In this document: positions 9,262 to 17,354 of the stretch, piece after piece
Layout: the number at the start of each line of letters is the position of its first letter
Position numbering within the stretch: position 1 is the first letter of the stretch
NCBI GenBank assembly: GCA_963674895.2
Contig: CAXXCY010000002.1
Location: 372,001-436,000, forward strand
Length of the DNA stretch: 64,000 nucleotides
Direction: 5' to 3'
Source: CAXXOK01 sp963674895
Lineage (GTDB): Bacteria; Bacillota; Clostridia; Christensenellales; Aristaeellaceae
Program-made: the position numbers and the translations under genes
Notes under the pieces: generated by a model
Told to the model about the DNA's origin: nothing
Seen by the model: the letters and a program-made list of their open reading frames with translations, nothing else
The model's database searches: none

Positions 9262-9594
9262 TCAGAACACGAATTGTATCAGCAGCATGTATACAACCGT
9301 GCCGCCCGCGATGGAGATGAGCATCTGCCGCTTCCAGAGATGCAGCGCAACGATGACGGCGGTCGCGATCAGCTCCGGAATTCCGTGCGAACCGCCGAGG
9401 ATGCTGACGTTTTTATAGGAATAGATCACCAGTAGCCCCAGCGCGGCGGAGGGCAGCATCTTTCCCAGGTATTGGACGTATGTAGGCGTCGGCTTCTTGG
9501 ATGAAAACAGCATAAACGGCAGATACCGGGTCGCGATCGTGCCCAGGATCACCATGCAGACGGTGATGATCTGCTGCGCAAGCGTCATCGTCAT
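9262..9594 (-). CDS. azlD: AzlD family branched-chain amino acid export subunit
   Basis: A 110-residue, very hydrophobic protein with three to four membrane segments, matching the small partner of AzlC-type exporters. Conserved-looking TRYLPFMLF near the N-terminus and LGLLVIYSYKN in the middle fit the family. Its start overlaps the end of azlC by four bases, which gives translational coupling. AzlCD pairs are known or presumed to export branched-chain amino acids or related compounds. Substrate here is inferred only from family. Confidence 0.85.
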   Translation of the reverse strand: MTMTLAQQIITVCMVILGTIATRYLPFMLFSSKKPTPTYVQYLGKMLPSAALGLLVIYSYKNVSILGGSHGIPELIATAVIVALHLWKRQMLISIAGGTVVYMLLIQFVF

Positions 9595-10301
9595 CGGCTT
9601 TCACCCGCCTTTTCCAGCGGCTTTTGAAAGATCGTCAGCACCGCCAGGATAACGCACATCGCCGGTAGGATGAAGCTTTCGCTGCCGAAGATAATAAGGC
9701 ATACAAGCGTGGCGAAAAGCCCCAGCAGCGCGCTGTGGTGCGTTTTCTCCTTGAGCCACTGCTCCAGAAACAGCACGACGAACAGCCCGGTGAGCACGAA
9801 CGAGAGGCCCTCGGTATCGACGTACACCACGGACCCGAGAATGGCGCCTACCGCGGTGCCGAAAAGCCAGTAGCAGTAGTTCAATATCGTGACGAACAGC
9901 ATAAACCAGCCTTTGTCGACGTCCGGCGGGATATCCGCCGTGCAGTTGATGGAAAAGGTCTCGTCGGCCATGCCGTAGATCAATATGTTCTTTTTCCAGC
10001 CGGTCTGCCGGTATTTATCAAGCATCGATATACCGTAAAACAGATGCCGCGCGTTGATCATCAGCGTCAGGATCAGTACGCGGACTGGATCGAACGCGCC
10101 AAGCAGCAGCCCGACCGTTACAAACTCCATCGAGCCCGCGAATACGGTCGCGCTGATCACGATCGGATACACGGCGCCGAACCCCGCCGTGTTCATGTAA
10201 TACCCGAAGGCGATTCCCAGAAATACAAACCCCGTCAGGATGGGGATCGTATTGGGGAACGCAGCATAGAACGCCCGGGTGAGTCTGTGTTTGGAGGACA
10301 T
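9591..10301 (-). CDS. azlC: AzlC family branched-chain amino acid exporter
   Basis: A 236-residue membrane protein of the AzlC family with about seven hydrophobic segments. The N-terminal AFYAAFPNTIPILTGFVFLG and the central LMINARHLFYGISML stretch are typical. ATG at 10301 has GAAAGGG at workable spacing. It forms a two-gene operon with azlD and shares an intergenic region with the divergent GH43 gene. Family knowledge says AzlC and AzlD work together in the cytoplasmic membrane. Confidence 0.9.
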   Translation of the reverse strand: MSSKHRLTRAFYAAFPNTIPILTGFVFLGIAFGYYMNTAGFGAVYPIVISATVFAGSMEFVTVGLLLGAFDPVRVLILTLMINARHLFYGISMLDKYRQTGWKKNILIYGMADETFSINCTADIPPDVDKGWFMLFVTILNYCYWLFGTAVGAILGSVVYVDTEGLSFVLTGLFVVLFLEQWLKEKTHHSALLGLFATLVCLIIFGSESFILPAMCVILAVLTIFQKPLEKAGESR

Positions 10302-10331
10302 ACGCTTACTACCCTTTCCGTATTTCTGACC

Positions 10332-10360
10332 ATTGTATCATCGATCACGGTGATACGCAA
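10332..10360 (-). promoter_or_regulatory. Promoter of azlCD
   Basis: On the minus strand TTGCGT (10355-10360) and TACAAT (10332-10337) are 17 bases apart. A small palindrome ATCACGGTGAT at 10344-10354 lies within the spacer and could be an operator. Confidence 0.6.
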
Positions 10361-10384
10361 AGGGGTTGCGGTAAATCGCACGCT

Positions 10385-10411
10385 TTGTCCGCGCGTAAAG
10401 CGTGGTATACT
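10385..10411 (+). promoter_or_regulatory. Extended -10 promoter of the GH43 gene
   Basis: TATACT at 10406-10411 is preceded by TGG, an extended -10 element; a weak TTGTCC at 10385-10390 sits 15 bases upstream. Confidence 0.5.
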
Positions 10412-10463
10412 GTAATCGTTGCTCAAAAAGCGGCGGATGCAAAGCGGGAAAGGGAATCAAAGC

Positions 10464-11867
10464 ATGAAAAAGCAGGCGTTCAACCCCTATCTCCCGTCGT
10501 GGGAGTATATCCCGGACGGCGAGCCCTATGTGTTCGGGGACCGGGTATACGTATACGGGTCTCACGATTTCTATAACGGGTATGTGTTCTGCATGGGCGA
10601 TTACGTCTGCTGGTCGGCTCCGGTTGACGATCTGGGCGACTGGCGTTACGAGGGCGTGATTTTCCCCAAAACAGCCGATCCGCTCAACAGCGGGGGGAAG
10701 ATGAACCTCTACGCGCCGGACGTGACCCGGGGCCCGGACGGGCAGTATTACCTGTATTATGTATACGACAAGGCGAAGATCGTGTCCGTCGCCGTGTGCG
10801 ATACGCCCGCCGGACGGTATCAGTTTCTCGGATACGTGCGGTACGCGGACGGCACGCGGCTGGGCGAGAGGGAAGGCGACGAGCCGCAGTTCGATCCCGG
10901 CGTGCTGACCGAGGGGGATACGACCTACCTGTACACCGGCTTTGCCGGGCGGGGGGACAAGTCCCGGCACGGTGCGACGGTCACGGTGCTTGCGCCGGAC
11001 ATGCTCACCATCCGGGAAGCGCCCGTATTGGTCGTGCCCGGGTGCGAGTACGCAGCGGGGACGGGCTTTGAAAAACACCCGTTCTTCGAGGCATCCTCCA
11101 TCCGTAAGGTGAACGGTATGTACTACTTCGTGTATTCCTCCACCGTGATGCACGAGCTGTGCTACGCGGTGAGCGCCCGGCCGACCGGCGACTTCGCGTA
11201 CGGCGGGGTGATCGTCAGCAACAATGACAGCCATATTGCGTCCTACAAGCGCGCGGACAAGCCCGCGGCGTACGGCGGCAACAACCACGGCAGCATCGTG
11301 GAGATCGCGGGGCAGCGGTACATCTTCTACCACCGCCAGACGAACGGCACATGGTTCAGCCGGCAGGGCTGCGCCGAGCCGGTTGAGATTCTACCGGACG
11401 GCTCCATTCCGCAGGTGGAGATCACCTCCTGCGGACTGAACGGCGGGCCTCTGCGCGGCGAGGGGGAATACCCGGCGTACATCGCCTGCAACCTATTTAC
11501 CGGCGAGGACCATCCCATGACCGGCGATCCCGCGCTGCCGAAAATCACGCAGGACGGGCGCGACGGCGACGAGGTGGACGGCCATATTGCGGGGATCAAG
11601 GACGGTACTGCGATCGGGTTCAAGTACTTTCATTGTCAGGGCGTGTGCCGCGTGAGGATCACGACACGCGCGTACGCGCACGGCGCGTTCGATGTAAAAA
11701 CCGCCTGGGACGGCGAAACGCTGGGCGTGATCCCGATCGACTCGTCAAACGTCTGGGAGGAACACGAAGCGGAGATCGCCGTCCCGGACGGCATACAGGC
11801 GATATGGTTCGTCTACCGCGGCGGCGGCAGCCCGATGCTGAAGTCGTTTACGCTGGTAACTGAATAG
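10464..11867 (+). CDS. Glycoside hydrolase family 43 enzyme with C-terminal beta-sandwich domain
   Basis: A 467-residue, probably cytoplasmic enzyme with no signal peptide. The first 310 residues fit the five-bladed GH43 propeller: Asp18 in YIPDGEPYVFG as likely base, Asp86 in LYAPDVTRGPDG as modulator and Glu209 in HPFFEASSIRKVNG as likely acid. The last 90 residues form a CBM6-like beta-sandwich (FDVKTAWDGETLGVIPIDSS). Family members remove arabinose or xylose from short oligosaccharides; exact specificity is not visible. ATG at 10464 has AAAGGGA upstream, and the earlier in-frame starts from 10419 lack one. It is monocistronic and divergent from azlCD. Confidence 0.88.
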   Translation: MKKQAFNPYLPSWEYIPDGEPYVFGDRVYVYGSHDFYNGYVFCMGDYVCWSAPVDDLGDWRYEGVIFPKTADPLNSGGKMNLYAPDVTRGPDGQYYLYYVYDKAKIVSVAVCDTPAGRYQFLGYVRYADGTRLGEREGDEPQFDPGVLTEGDTTYLYTGFAGRGDKSRHGATVTVLAPDMLTIREAPVLVVPGCEYAAGTGFEKHPFFEASSIRKVNGMYYFVYSSTVMHELCYAVSARPTGDFAYGGVIVSNNDSHIASYKRADKPAAYGGNNHGSIVEIAGQRYIFYHRQTNGTWFSRQGCAEPVEILPDGSIPQVEITSCGLNGGPLRGEGEYPAYIACNLFTGEDHPMTGDPALPKITQDGRDGDEVDGHIAGIKDGTAIGFKYFHCQGVCRVRITTRAYAHGAFDVKTAWDGETLGVIPIDSSNVWEEHEAEIAVPDGIQAIWFVYRGGGSPMLKSFTLVTE

Positions 11868-11891
11868 AAGTCTCGTTCCATAAAAAACAAC

Positions 11892-11918
11892 AGCGGGCCG
11901 GTTATCGACCCGCCCGCT
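11892..11918 (-). terminator. Hairpin with T-rich tail on the minus strand
   Basis: Arms AGCGGGCCGG and CCCGCCCGCT pair with one mismatch. On the minus strand the hairpin is followed by TGTTGTTTTTTA, a good rho-independent terminator for minus-strand transcripts coming from 12.7 kb. Confidence 0.65.
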
Positions 11919-12043
11919 CAGCTTGTTGAAAAAGGCCGTTTTCTTTGGCAACTGCGCGATGTCGCGGGTATCACGTACGTTCGTGTACGCTCAAACCCGC
12001 TCCACGCTTGGTTTCGCGAAACCGGCTCTTTTTGAACAAGCTG
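11919..12043. repeat. MITE-like element with terminal inverted repeats
   Basis: A non-coding stretch of about 125 bases. The left end CAGCTTGTTGAAAAAGGCCG and right end CGGCTCTTTTTGAACAAGCTG are imperfect inverted repeats. Inside is a further pair GCGGGT / ACCCGC, so the element can fold on itself. It lies between two near-copies of the same GC hairpin (11892-11918 and 12080-12106), as if inserted into or duplicating a terminator. Only one copy is present in this window. Confidence 0.55.
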
Positions 12044-12079
12044 GCATCCCGTTGCCAAACGTGGATTGTCAACGGTCTG

Positions 12080-12106
12080 AGCGGGCCGGTCATCGACCGG
12101 CCCGCT
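12080..12106 (-). terminator. Second copy of the GC hairpin, just after the AhpD-like gene
   Basis: A perfect 12-base stem, AGCGGGCCGGTC pairing with GACCGGCCCGCT around a 3-base loop, directly after the stop codon at 12109. It lacks a clear T tract on the minus strand; the matching copy at 11892-11918 has one. Confidence 0.5.
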
Positions 12107-12108
12107 GT

Positions 12109-12723
12109 TTACTCCGTACCCCAGGGTTCCACAGGCAAATGCAGCGCCCGCGCCGCGATGGCGTGCAGCGCCGCCAGCGGCATGAAAATCGCGCTGGACA
12201 GCAGGAGGGCGATCTCGTAGATCAGCGTGCTGCGGCTGTCGATATGGAAGCGTTTCACGCCGAACCGGCGCAGCAGCGATCCGGAGGGAATGCCGACGGC
12301 GTTGCCCAGCATAATCCCGCGGATGGCGCCCAGCATCGCGAGCGCGGCCTCCCTGCCGTACTGCGTTTTCAACTGTTCCCACGCGGCTTTGTCCGGCTTG
12401 CCGCGCATGTCGGCGTAATGCTGCGCGAAGAGCACCGCCGTGAGCTCCGTGTCCGGCACGTCCCGCAGCTCCCCCGACAGCATGCGGTGGATTTCTTCCG
12501 AAGCCATCCCGGTTTCCAGCGCCATTTTGACGTGGTACCACGAGCACATGGCGCAGCCGTTGACCTCCGTCACGGCGATCATCAGCCGTTCCCGGAGCAC
12601 GGGCGATAAAAGCCCCCGCTTCTCGCCGCGAATCATATACGGCAGGGTACGGATGGCAAGATAGTGGATACGGTAGCTTTCCGCCAGGGAAAACAGGGAC
12701 TTGCCCTGCGGCTCATGCTTCAT
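12109..12723 (-). CDS. AhpD-like / carboxymuconolactone decarboxylase family protein
   Basis: A 204-residue protein with the CMD/AhpD fold signature: LRERLMIAVTEVNGCAMCSWYH, shown here by its key residues, a Cys-x2-Cys pair followed by a histidine three residues on. In AhpD the pair works in peroxide reduction; in other members the role is unknown. After the domain comes a longer C-terminal part with a hydrophobic helix (EIALLLSSAIFMPLAALHAI). ATG at 12723 has AAAGGAG six bases upstream. No partner gene is adjacent. A redox or stress role is possible but unproven. Confidence 0.8.
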   Translation of the reverse strand: MKHEPQGKSLFSLAESYRIHYLAIRTLPYMIRGEKRGLLSPVLRERLMIAVTEVNGCAMCSWYHVKMALETGMASEEIHRMLSGELRDVPDTELTAVLFAQHYADMRGKPDKAAWEQLKTQYGREAALAMLGAIRGIMLGNAVGIPSGSLLRRFGVKRFHIDSRSTLIYEIALLLSSAIFMPLAALHAIAARALHLPVEPWGTE

Positions 12724-12846
12724 CAGGGTCTCCTTTGCAAACCAAAGCTTTTTAAAGCGCGCGGAATTGAACAGCGCGCTTCCTATATGGGTTACACAGA
12801 ATCGGGAGGTGTGAAACAGCGTCGTTCCGCGGCGTCGGCCGTCTGC

Positions 12847-13117
12847 TCAGGGTTTTTGGAACCGCTGCCCGCCGAACGCGTGGATGGTCCGCGTTCCGGC
12901 TCTGCACCGCCCGCCCTGCAAGGCTCCCTTCGGAATGAGCATCTCGTCGCCGGCATGCAGGATGGCTTCTTCGCCGTCATTGATCACCGAATATTCGCCG
13001 GATACGCAAACGATATATTCTTTGAAATCATGCCGGAGTTTTTTTGGATATCCTGATATCCGTTCCTCCGTATGGTCAGAAGCCGCGGCGGATAAAATCG
13101 CGGGGTTGCGCCGCGTC
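12847..13117 (-). pseudogene. 5'-truncated cupin gene fragment
   Basis: Reading the minus strand in one frame from just after the stop of the propeller gene to TGA at 12847 gives a clean cupin sequence: DHTEERISGYPKKLRHDFK, then EYIVCVSGEYSV, then ILHAGDEMLIPKGALQGGRC and AGTRTIHAFGG. There is no ATG, GTG or TTG where the protein should begin, and about 40 residues usual at the N-terminus of such cupins seem missing. GGAGG is followed only by ATA. The fragment is in the same frame as the upstream gene but separated by its TAA. Best explained as a remnant after a deletion that joined it to the neighbour; a non-standard start is the alternative. Confidence 0.6.
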
Positions 13118-13119
13118 CT

Positions 13120-14805
13120 TTACTTGGGGGTTTTCATCCGGTATACCCCGGAACTATGGCAAAAGAGGATGTCGCCCGTGCTCGGATCGCAGGCCGCGGC
13201 CATGCAGTCATAAGGGAAATCGTAACCGATCAGTTCCATTCCGCCGGCCTCATTCAGGCGGAGAACGGCGTCGAACGAGGATTCGCTGCGGCTGGGAGAA
13301 ATCGTGCTGCCGTCGATGGATGCGATCGCGTAGACCGAGCCATCCAGCCCGGCGGCCGGAAGCGCCCACCAGATTCCGGGATCGTTGGTCAGCATATCCG
13401 CCAGTTCAACCCACTTGGATTTTTCGCCCAGTTTGTACAGGCTGTGGGGACCGGGGCCGGGCTGCACCTCCCGGAACTTCCATATAATGGCGTACAGTGT
13501 GCCGTCCGGGCCGAAATCCAGAAAAATGTCGTCCGGATTCTTGATCACCGAAGTATAAACGGTGTCGCCCTTGGCGTTTATATGATAGACCTTGTCATAC
13601 CGGATGCTCCACCAGAGCTGGCCGTTGACCGGATTGACGACCAGCGAATCCAGGTTGTGCTTCACCTTTTTCACTTTCCAGTATTTGCCGCTGATCAGAT
13701 TGACCGAATAGATATACGCGTCCGCCGCCGAGTCGTCCGTTGCGATATAGAGGGTGTCCGTTCCCGAAGCTGCAAGTCCGCGGGGCATGCCGCCCGGTAC
13801 GGACGCGACGGCGGTCAGCGCGCCCTGATCGACCTGGTACACGGTAGATTTCCCCTCGGGCAGATTATCGCCGTATGCAAGGAAAAGCTTGCCGTCGGCG
13901 TTCACGGCCATCGCCATCGTGGAGCCGAACGAATTGAGGATTTGCTCCACGGTTTTTAACTGCAGGTCGACACGGTACAGCCCGGTGTTTCCGGTATACA
14001 GGTACATGCGCCCCATGCTGTCGAATGCGGCGTTGAACATAGCCATTTGGTACTTTTTGGAGTACCACTGAACATCCTGCAAGCGGCCGGAACCGAGATC
14101 CAGAATTTGTATCCGGCCGTCCAGCACATACACCGTACCGTCCGGCCCCATCGCCAGGCCAGCGTCGAAGGAGTCCCTTTCGGCGATGATGGTCTGTACG
14201 CCGGATGCGTCGATTTGCAGAACCTGTCCCAGATAGTTCAGCAGGAGCACGCTGTCGGCAGGGCCGACGATATGGTACTTGATATCCATATCCGCGGCCA
14301 GAACGCTGACGTTTCCGTCCGGAGTGATCACCTGAATATCTTTATGGGTACCGTAGTAATCCACCGCGATCAGGCGGTCCCGGCTGTCGATGCGGAAAAT
14401 GCGGTTGGCTCCGTTCGCGACGACGAGCGTTTGGTTGCCCTCGGCGTCTATCCGGAAGATTTGGTTTCCGCCCGTTGAAAACCACATGTTGTTTCCGCTG
14501 TCGAAACCAACGCAGGAAACCGGCGCGTCGGGCGAGGTATAAACGGCCGAGAATTCCCCGTTCTCCTGCACCTGGAAAATCGTACGGCCGCTGTTGTTGA
14601 TGGCGAATATCCGGTCGTTATTGTCCAGGCATACGAAATCGGGGATCAACGCCGTCTGGTAGGCTACCTCCATTTGGTAATCCCGGTTGACCAACCTGCC
14701 GAACACGGCCCAATTCTGGCCGGAACCGGCAGCGTTTCCCGCGCCGGCGCAAAAGACCGCCGCAAGGACTGCGGCTGCGGCCGCGCATAGTCTCTGTCTG
14801 CTCAT
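13120..14805 (-). CDS. Secreted beta-propeller (NHL/SMP-30-like) protein
   Basis: A 561-residue exported protein. The first 33 residues form a signal peptide with a hydrophobic alanine-rich core ending near GNAAGS. The rest is a chain of repeats of 40-50 residues of the form DxxGNxWFSTxGNQIFRIDxEG, typical of NHL, SMP-30 or Vgb-like propellers that bind ligands or other proteins. No catalytic motif or cell-wall anchor is visible. ATG at 14805 has AAAGGGAG seven bases upstream; the frame is open to 14826 without a better site. It is transcribed alone from a strong promoter. Function unknown. Confidence 0.8.
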   Translation of the reverse strand: MSRQRLCAAAAAVLAAVFCAGAGNAAGSGQNWAVFGRLVNRDYQMEVAYQTALIPDFVCLDNNDRIFAINNSGRTIFQVQENGEFSAVYTSPDAPVSCVGFDSGNNMWFSTGGNQIFRIDAEGNQTLVVANGANRIFRIDSRDRLIAVDYYGTHKDIQVITPDGNVSVLAADMDIKYHIVGPADSVLLLNYLGQVLQIDASGVQTIIAERDSFDAGLAMGPDGTVYVLDGRIQILDLGSGRLQDVQWYSKKYQMAMFNAAFDSMGRMYLYTGNTGLYRVDLQLKTVEQILNSFGSTMAMAVNADGKLFLAYGDNLPEGKSTVYQVDQGALTAVASVPGGMPRGLAASGTDTLYIATDDSAADAYIYSVNLISGKYWKVKKVKHNLDSLVVNPVNGQLWWSIRYDKVYHINAKGDTVYTSVIKNPDDIFLDFGPDGTLYAIIWKFREVQPGPGPHSLYKLGEKSKWVELADMLTNDPGIWWALPAAGLDGSVYAIASIDGSTISPSRSESSFDAVLRLNEAGGMELIGYDFPYDCMAAACDPSTGDILFCHSSGVYRMKTPK

Positions 14806-14970
14806 CAATATTCTCCCTTTCAACACGCCGATTCAACAGTTCATCATAACGGTGCCGTCTGCCCGCTGCGGGGTGGGCATGTACAGCTATTCATTTTTAA
14901 TGCGTCATTTTCGCAGCCATGCGCGTAACGAAAGATGTGCCTGATGTCTTGGAACATGCTTTTATACCCC

Positions 14971-15000
14971 AGTATACTGAGGCATATGGCCGGCTGTCAA
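14971..15000 (-). promoter_or_regulatory. Strong promoter of the beta-propeller gene
   Basis: On the minus strand a perfect TTGACA (14995-15000) and TATACT (14971-14976) are 18 bases apart. The leader to the start codon is about 160 bases, and I see no known leader element in it. The remainder of the 14806-15268 gap contains only the terminator at 15096-15126. Confidence 0.75.
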
Positions 15001-15095
15001 GTAAAACTACCGGAAGCCCGGCGCATGAAATGGGATGCAATGGATTGGTTTCGGATTTTTGGCTGACGCATGGCCGTATTTAAGGAAGTGGTATT

Positions 15096-15126
15096 GAAAA
15101 ACGGCATCAAAGCTTGCTTTGATGCC
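15096..15126 (-). terminator. Rho-independent terminator of the TRAP/dehydrogenase operon
   Basis: A perfect 10-base stem, GGCATCAAAG pairing with CTTTGATGCC around a 4-base loop, followed on the minus strand by GTTTTTC. It lies about 140 bases after the last gene of the operon. Confidence 0.8.
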
Positions 15127-15268
15127 GGAGGATGCGTATGGGAGCGGATGGGCAGCGGTATCCGAACAGGGAAACGACGCGGCGGGTAGAAATTCGTCGC
15201 GTCGCTGCCCGGCGCCAAAAGAAAAGTCTGCATTGGATACTGTAGGGTTTTATTTCCGGCGGGAATGC

Positions 15269-16303
15269 CTACAGCGTCACCTTTCCCGTTGCCACAAATT
15301 CGTCCATGCGGCGGTTGATATCGGCGTAGATGATGCTGGCGACGCTGAAGTGGCACCAGCCCGGGTCTTCGGGAAGCGTGGAAAGCTCCAGGCGCAGCGC
15401 GTCCCTGAGCGGCATGAGGTCCGCCTGCGTGAGCCCCGTGTCGCGCAGGATCTTGCCGTTATCGATCACGCGGTCGTACATGCGGTCGTACATCAGCCGC
15501 CAGCGGCCCCAATCGGTGTGCTTATCGAAGATATTCAGGAAGGTATCGATATCGGTCGTTACATACCGCATGCCGAGAATCTCCCCGTAATAATCCGCGA
15601 TCTCGCCCCAGGTGTGGTGCTCGGCGGTGGCGACGGCATAGGTCTGGCCGTAGGCCTTCGGGTTGAGGATCAGGCGGGCGACCATTTTCGCCACGTCGCC
15701 GGACCAGTTCATGGTGGCCTGCTTGTGCATGGCGGGTTCGGGCAGGACGACCGTCTTGTGCTCCAGCGCGCGGTTGATGAAGGAGTTCGCCTCCATGGAA
15801 ATCAGCTGGTATTTTCGGCTGGAGAAGGTCGGGACGGGCCGCAGGATGGTGTAGTTGGAATATCCGGACGCCCGCAGGATATCCTCCTGCCGCGCTTTGG
15901 CCAGCGCGTAATCATCCGTGGCGAGAAAGGCCGGGTCATCCGTGAGCGTGTCCAGCAAACGGGGGGAATTTTCGTCAATGACGCCCTTGGCGTCCGCATA
16001 CACGCGGTAGGACGACAGGAACACATAGTGCGGCGTGGCCGCCAGCAGCATTTCATAGCGAAGCTTAAATTCCTTCGTCGTATAGATCATAAAATCGACG
16101 ATCGCGTCATAGCGGGCCTTCAGCGCCCCGGCAAGCCAGATGTTGTCCTTGGCGTCGGCCTGCTCGTAGGTCAGGTTCGGGTCGTCCGATGATAGGGCGT
16201 CCAGCGACACCACATGCACCCGGCAGCCTGTCTTGAGAAGCTCCGGCGTGAGGTAGGAGCCCAGCGCTCCGCTGCCTCCCAGGAGCAGTATTTTTTTACT
16301 CAT
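15269..16303 (-). CDS. NAD-dependent epimerase/dehydratase family protein
   Basis: A 344-residue extended short-chain dehydrogenase. The N-terminal GGSGALGSYL is the NAD-binding glycine motif and DDYALAKARQE gives the YxxxK catalytic pair. Such enzymes act on nucleotide sugars or free sugar derivatives; the family is too broad for a substrate call. Its start overlaps the end of the upstream Gfo/Idh gene by four bases, and it is the last gene of the operon running from 22359 down. With three other dehydrogenases in that operon it probably acts on the substrate brought in by the TRAP transporter (inference). Confidence 0.85.
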   Translation of the reverse strand: MSKKILLLGGSGALGSYLTPELLKTGCRVHVVSLDALSSDDPNLTYEQADAKDNIWLAGALKARYDAIVDFMIYTTKEFKLRYEMLLAATPHYVFLSSYRVYADAKGVIDENSPRLLDTLTDDPAFLATDDYALAKARQEDILRASGYSNYTILRPVPTFSSRKYQLISMEANSFINRALEHKTVVLPEPAMHKQATMNWSGDVAKMVARLILNPKAYGQTYAVATAEHHTWGEIADYYGEILGMRYVTTDIDTFLNIFDKHTDWGRWRLMYDRMYDRVIDNGKILRDTGLTQADLMPLRDALRLELSTLPEDPGWCHFSVASIIYADINRRMDEFVATGKVTL

Positions 16304-17331
16304 TTTCTGTTTCCTTTCCAGTTTCCGCAGGCCTGAAGGACCAGGCGCTGCACGGCCAGCTCGTAGTCATACGAATATCGGTTTTCGTGTTCGCCGCGCA
16401 CGATCCCGGCAAAGTCCCGCATCATCTCCAGATACCGCCCGAAGGGCGGAAATTGCACATCGCTGCCCGCCTTGCCGAACGGGTGACGGATGCCGTCTTC
16501 ATAAAAGGTGATATGCGCGGGGGATGTCTGTTCAAAGTCCGCGCCGCCTGTGCGCAGCTCCAGCGGCTGAATGTGTACGGTGCCCTTCGTGCCGGTAACC
16601 ACGAGCTGGCGGCGGTCAAAGCCGTTCACCTCCGAGGCGCAGGCTTTCACAAAGGAGACGCCGTTTTTGTACCGGAACAGCGCGAAGGCGTAATCCTCGC
16701 TTTCGACGCCGCCGTTCCCCGTGGATGTGTTATAGGGGATCACCTCTTCCGGTTCCCCGCACATCATATAGACCAGGTCCACCAGATGGCAGCCCAGGAA
16801 GAACATCATGCCGCCCTTGAATTTTGAAAGCCACGCGCGTTTTTCGGCGTTGTGCAGCACGCTCATCTGCGCTTCCACACAGAAAATATCGCCCAGCCTG
16901 CCGCTTTCCTTCAGCTCCCGGCAGCGCTTTACGGCCGCGTTGTAACGGTACATGTACCCGACGTGGAAGGGAATGTTCCGCCCTTTCACGGTTTCGATCA
17001 GCCGCCGGAACGCCGGATAGTCCTCGCCGCAGGGCTTGTCCATATGGATGGGAAGGCCGCGGTCCACGAAGAGCTGCGCATACCCGACCAGCTTTTCTTC
17101 TTCCGATTCGACCACTACCGCGTCCAATCCGTCAAGCGCCAACACGTCCGAAAGGGACATCCATACGGCGTCCGGATACCGTCCGCCCGCGGCGGCCTTT
17201 GCGCGCTGCGCTCCGTCCGGTTCGCAGACGCCCAGCAGCTCATAGTCGCCGCGAAGGGCCCGCAGGGTTTCGTAAGTATCCGCGGCGTGGTCGTGCGCGG
17301 TGCCGATCTGTACGACTTTCAGCTTCTTCAT
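16300..17331 (-). CDS. Gfo/Idh/MocA family oxidoreductase
   Basis: A 343-residue NAD(P)-dependent oxidoreductase. The N-terminal VVQIGTAHDHAADTYETLRA is a variant Rossmann turn with AHDH in place of the common GxGxxG tail. HMDKPCGED carries the conserved lysine (DKP instead of EKP), and GGMMFFLGCHLVDLVYMM the conserved histidine and aspartate of the substrate pocket. Family members oxidise sugars, inositols and sugar acids or their 3-position. It overlaps the epimerase gene and follows the MDR dehydrogenase by 23 bases, within the TRAP operon. Confidence 0.88.
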   Translation of the reverse strand: MKKLKVVQIGTAHDHAADTYETLRALRGDYELLGVCEPDGAQRAKAAAGGRYPDAVWMSLSDVLALDGLDAVVVESEEEKLVGYAQLFVDRGLPIHMDKPCGEDYPAFRRLIETVKGRNIPFHVGYMYRYNAAVKRCRELKESGRLGDIFCVEAQMSVLHNAEKRAWLSKFKGGMMFFLGCHLVDLVYMMCGEPEEVIPYNTSTGNGGVESEDYAFALFRYKNGVSFVKACASEVNGFDRRQLVVTGTKGTVHIQPLELRTGGADFEQTSPAHITFYEDGIRHPFGKAGSDVQFPPFGRYLEMMRDFAGIVRGEHENRYSYDYELAVQRLVLQACGNWKGNRK

Positions 17332-17354
17332 GCGTTTCCGCCTCCGAATCGATC

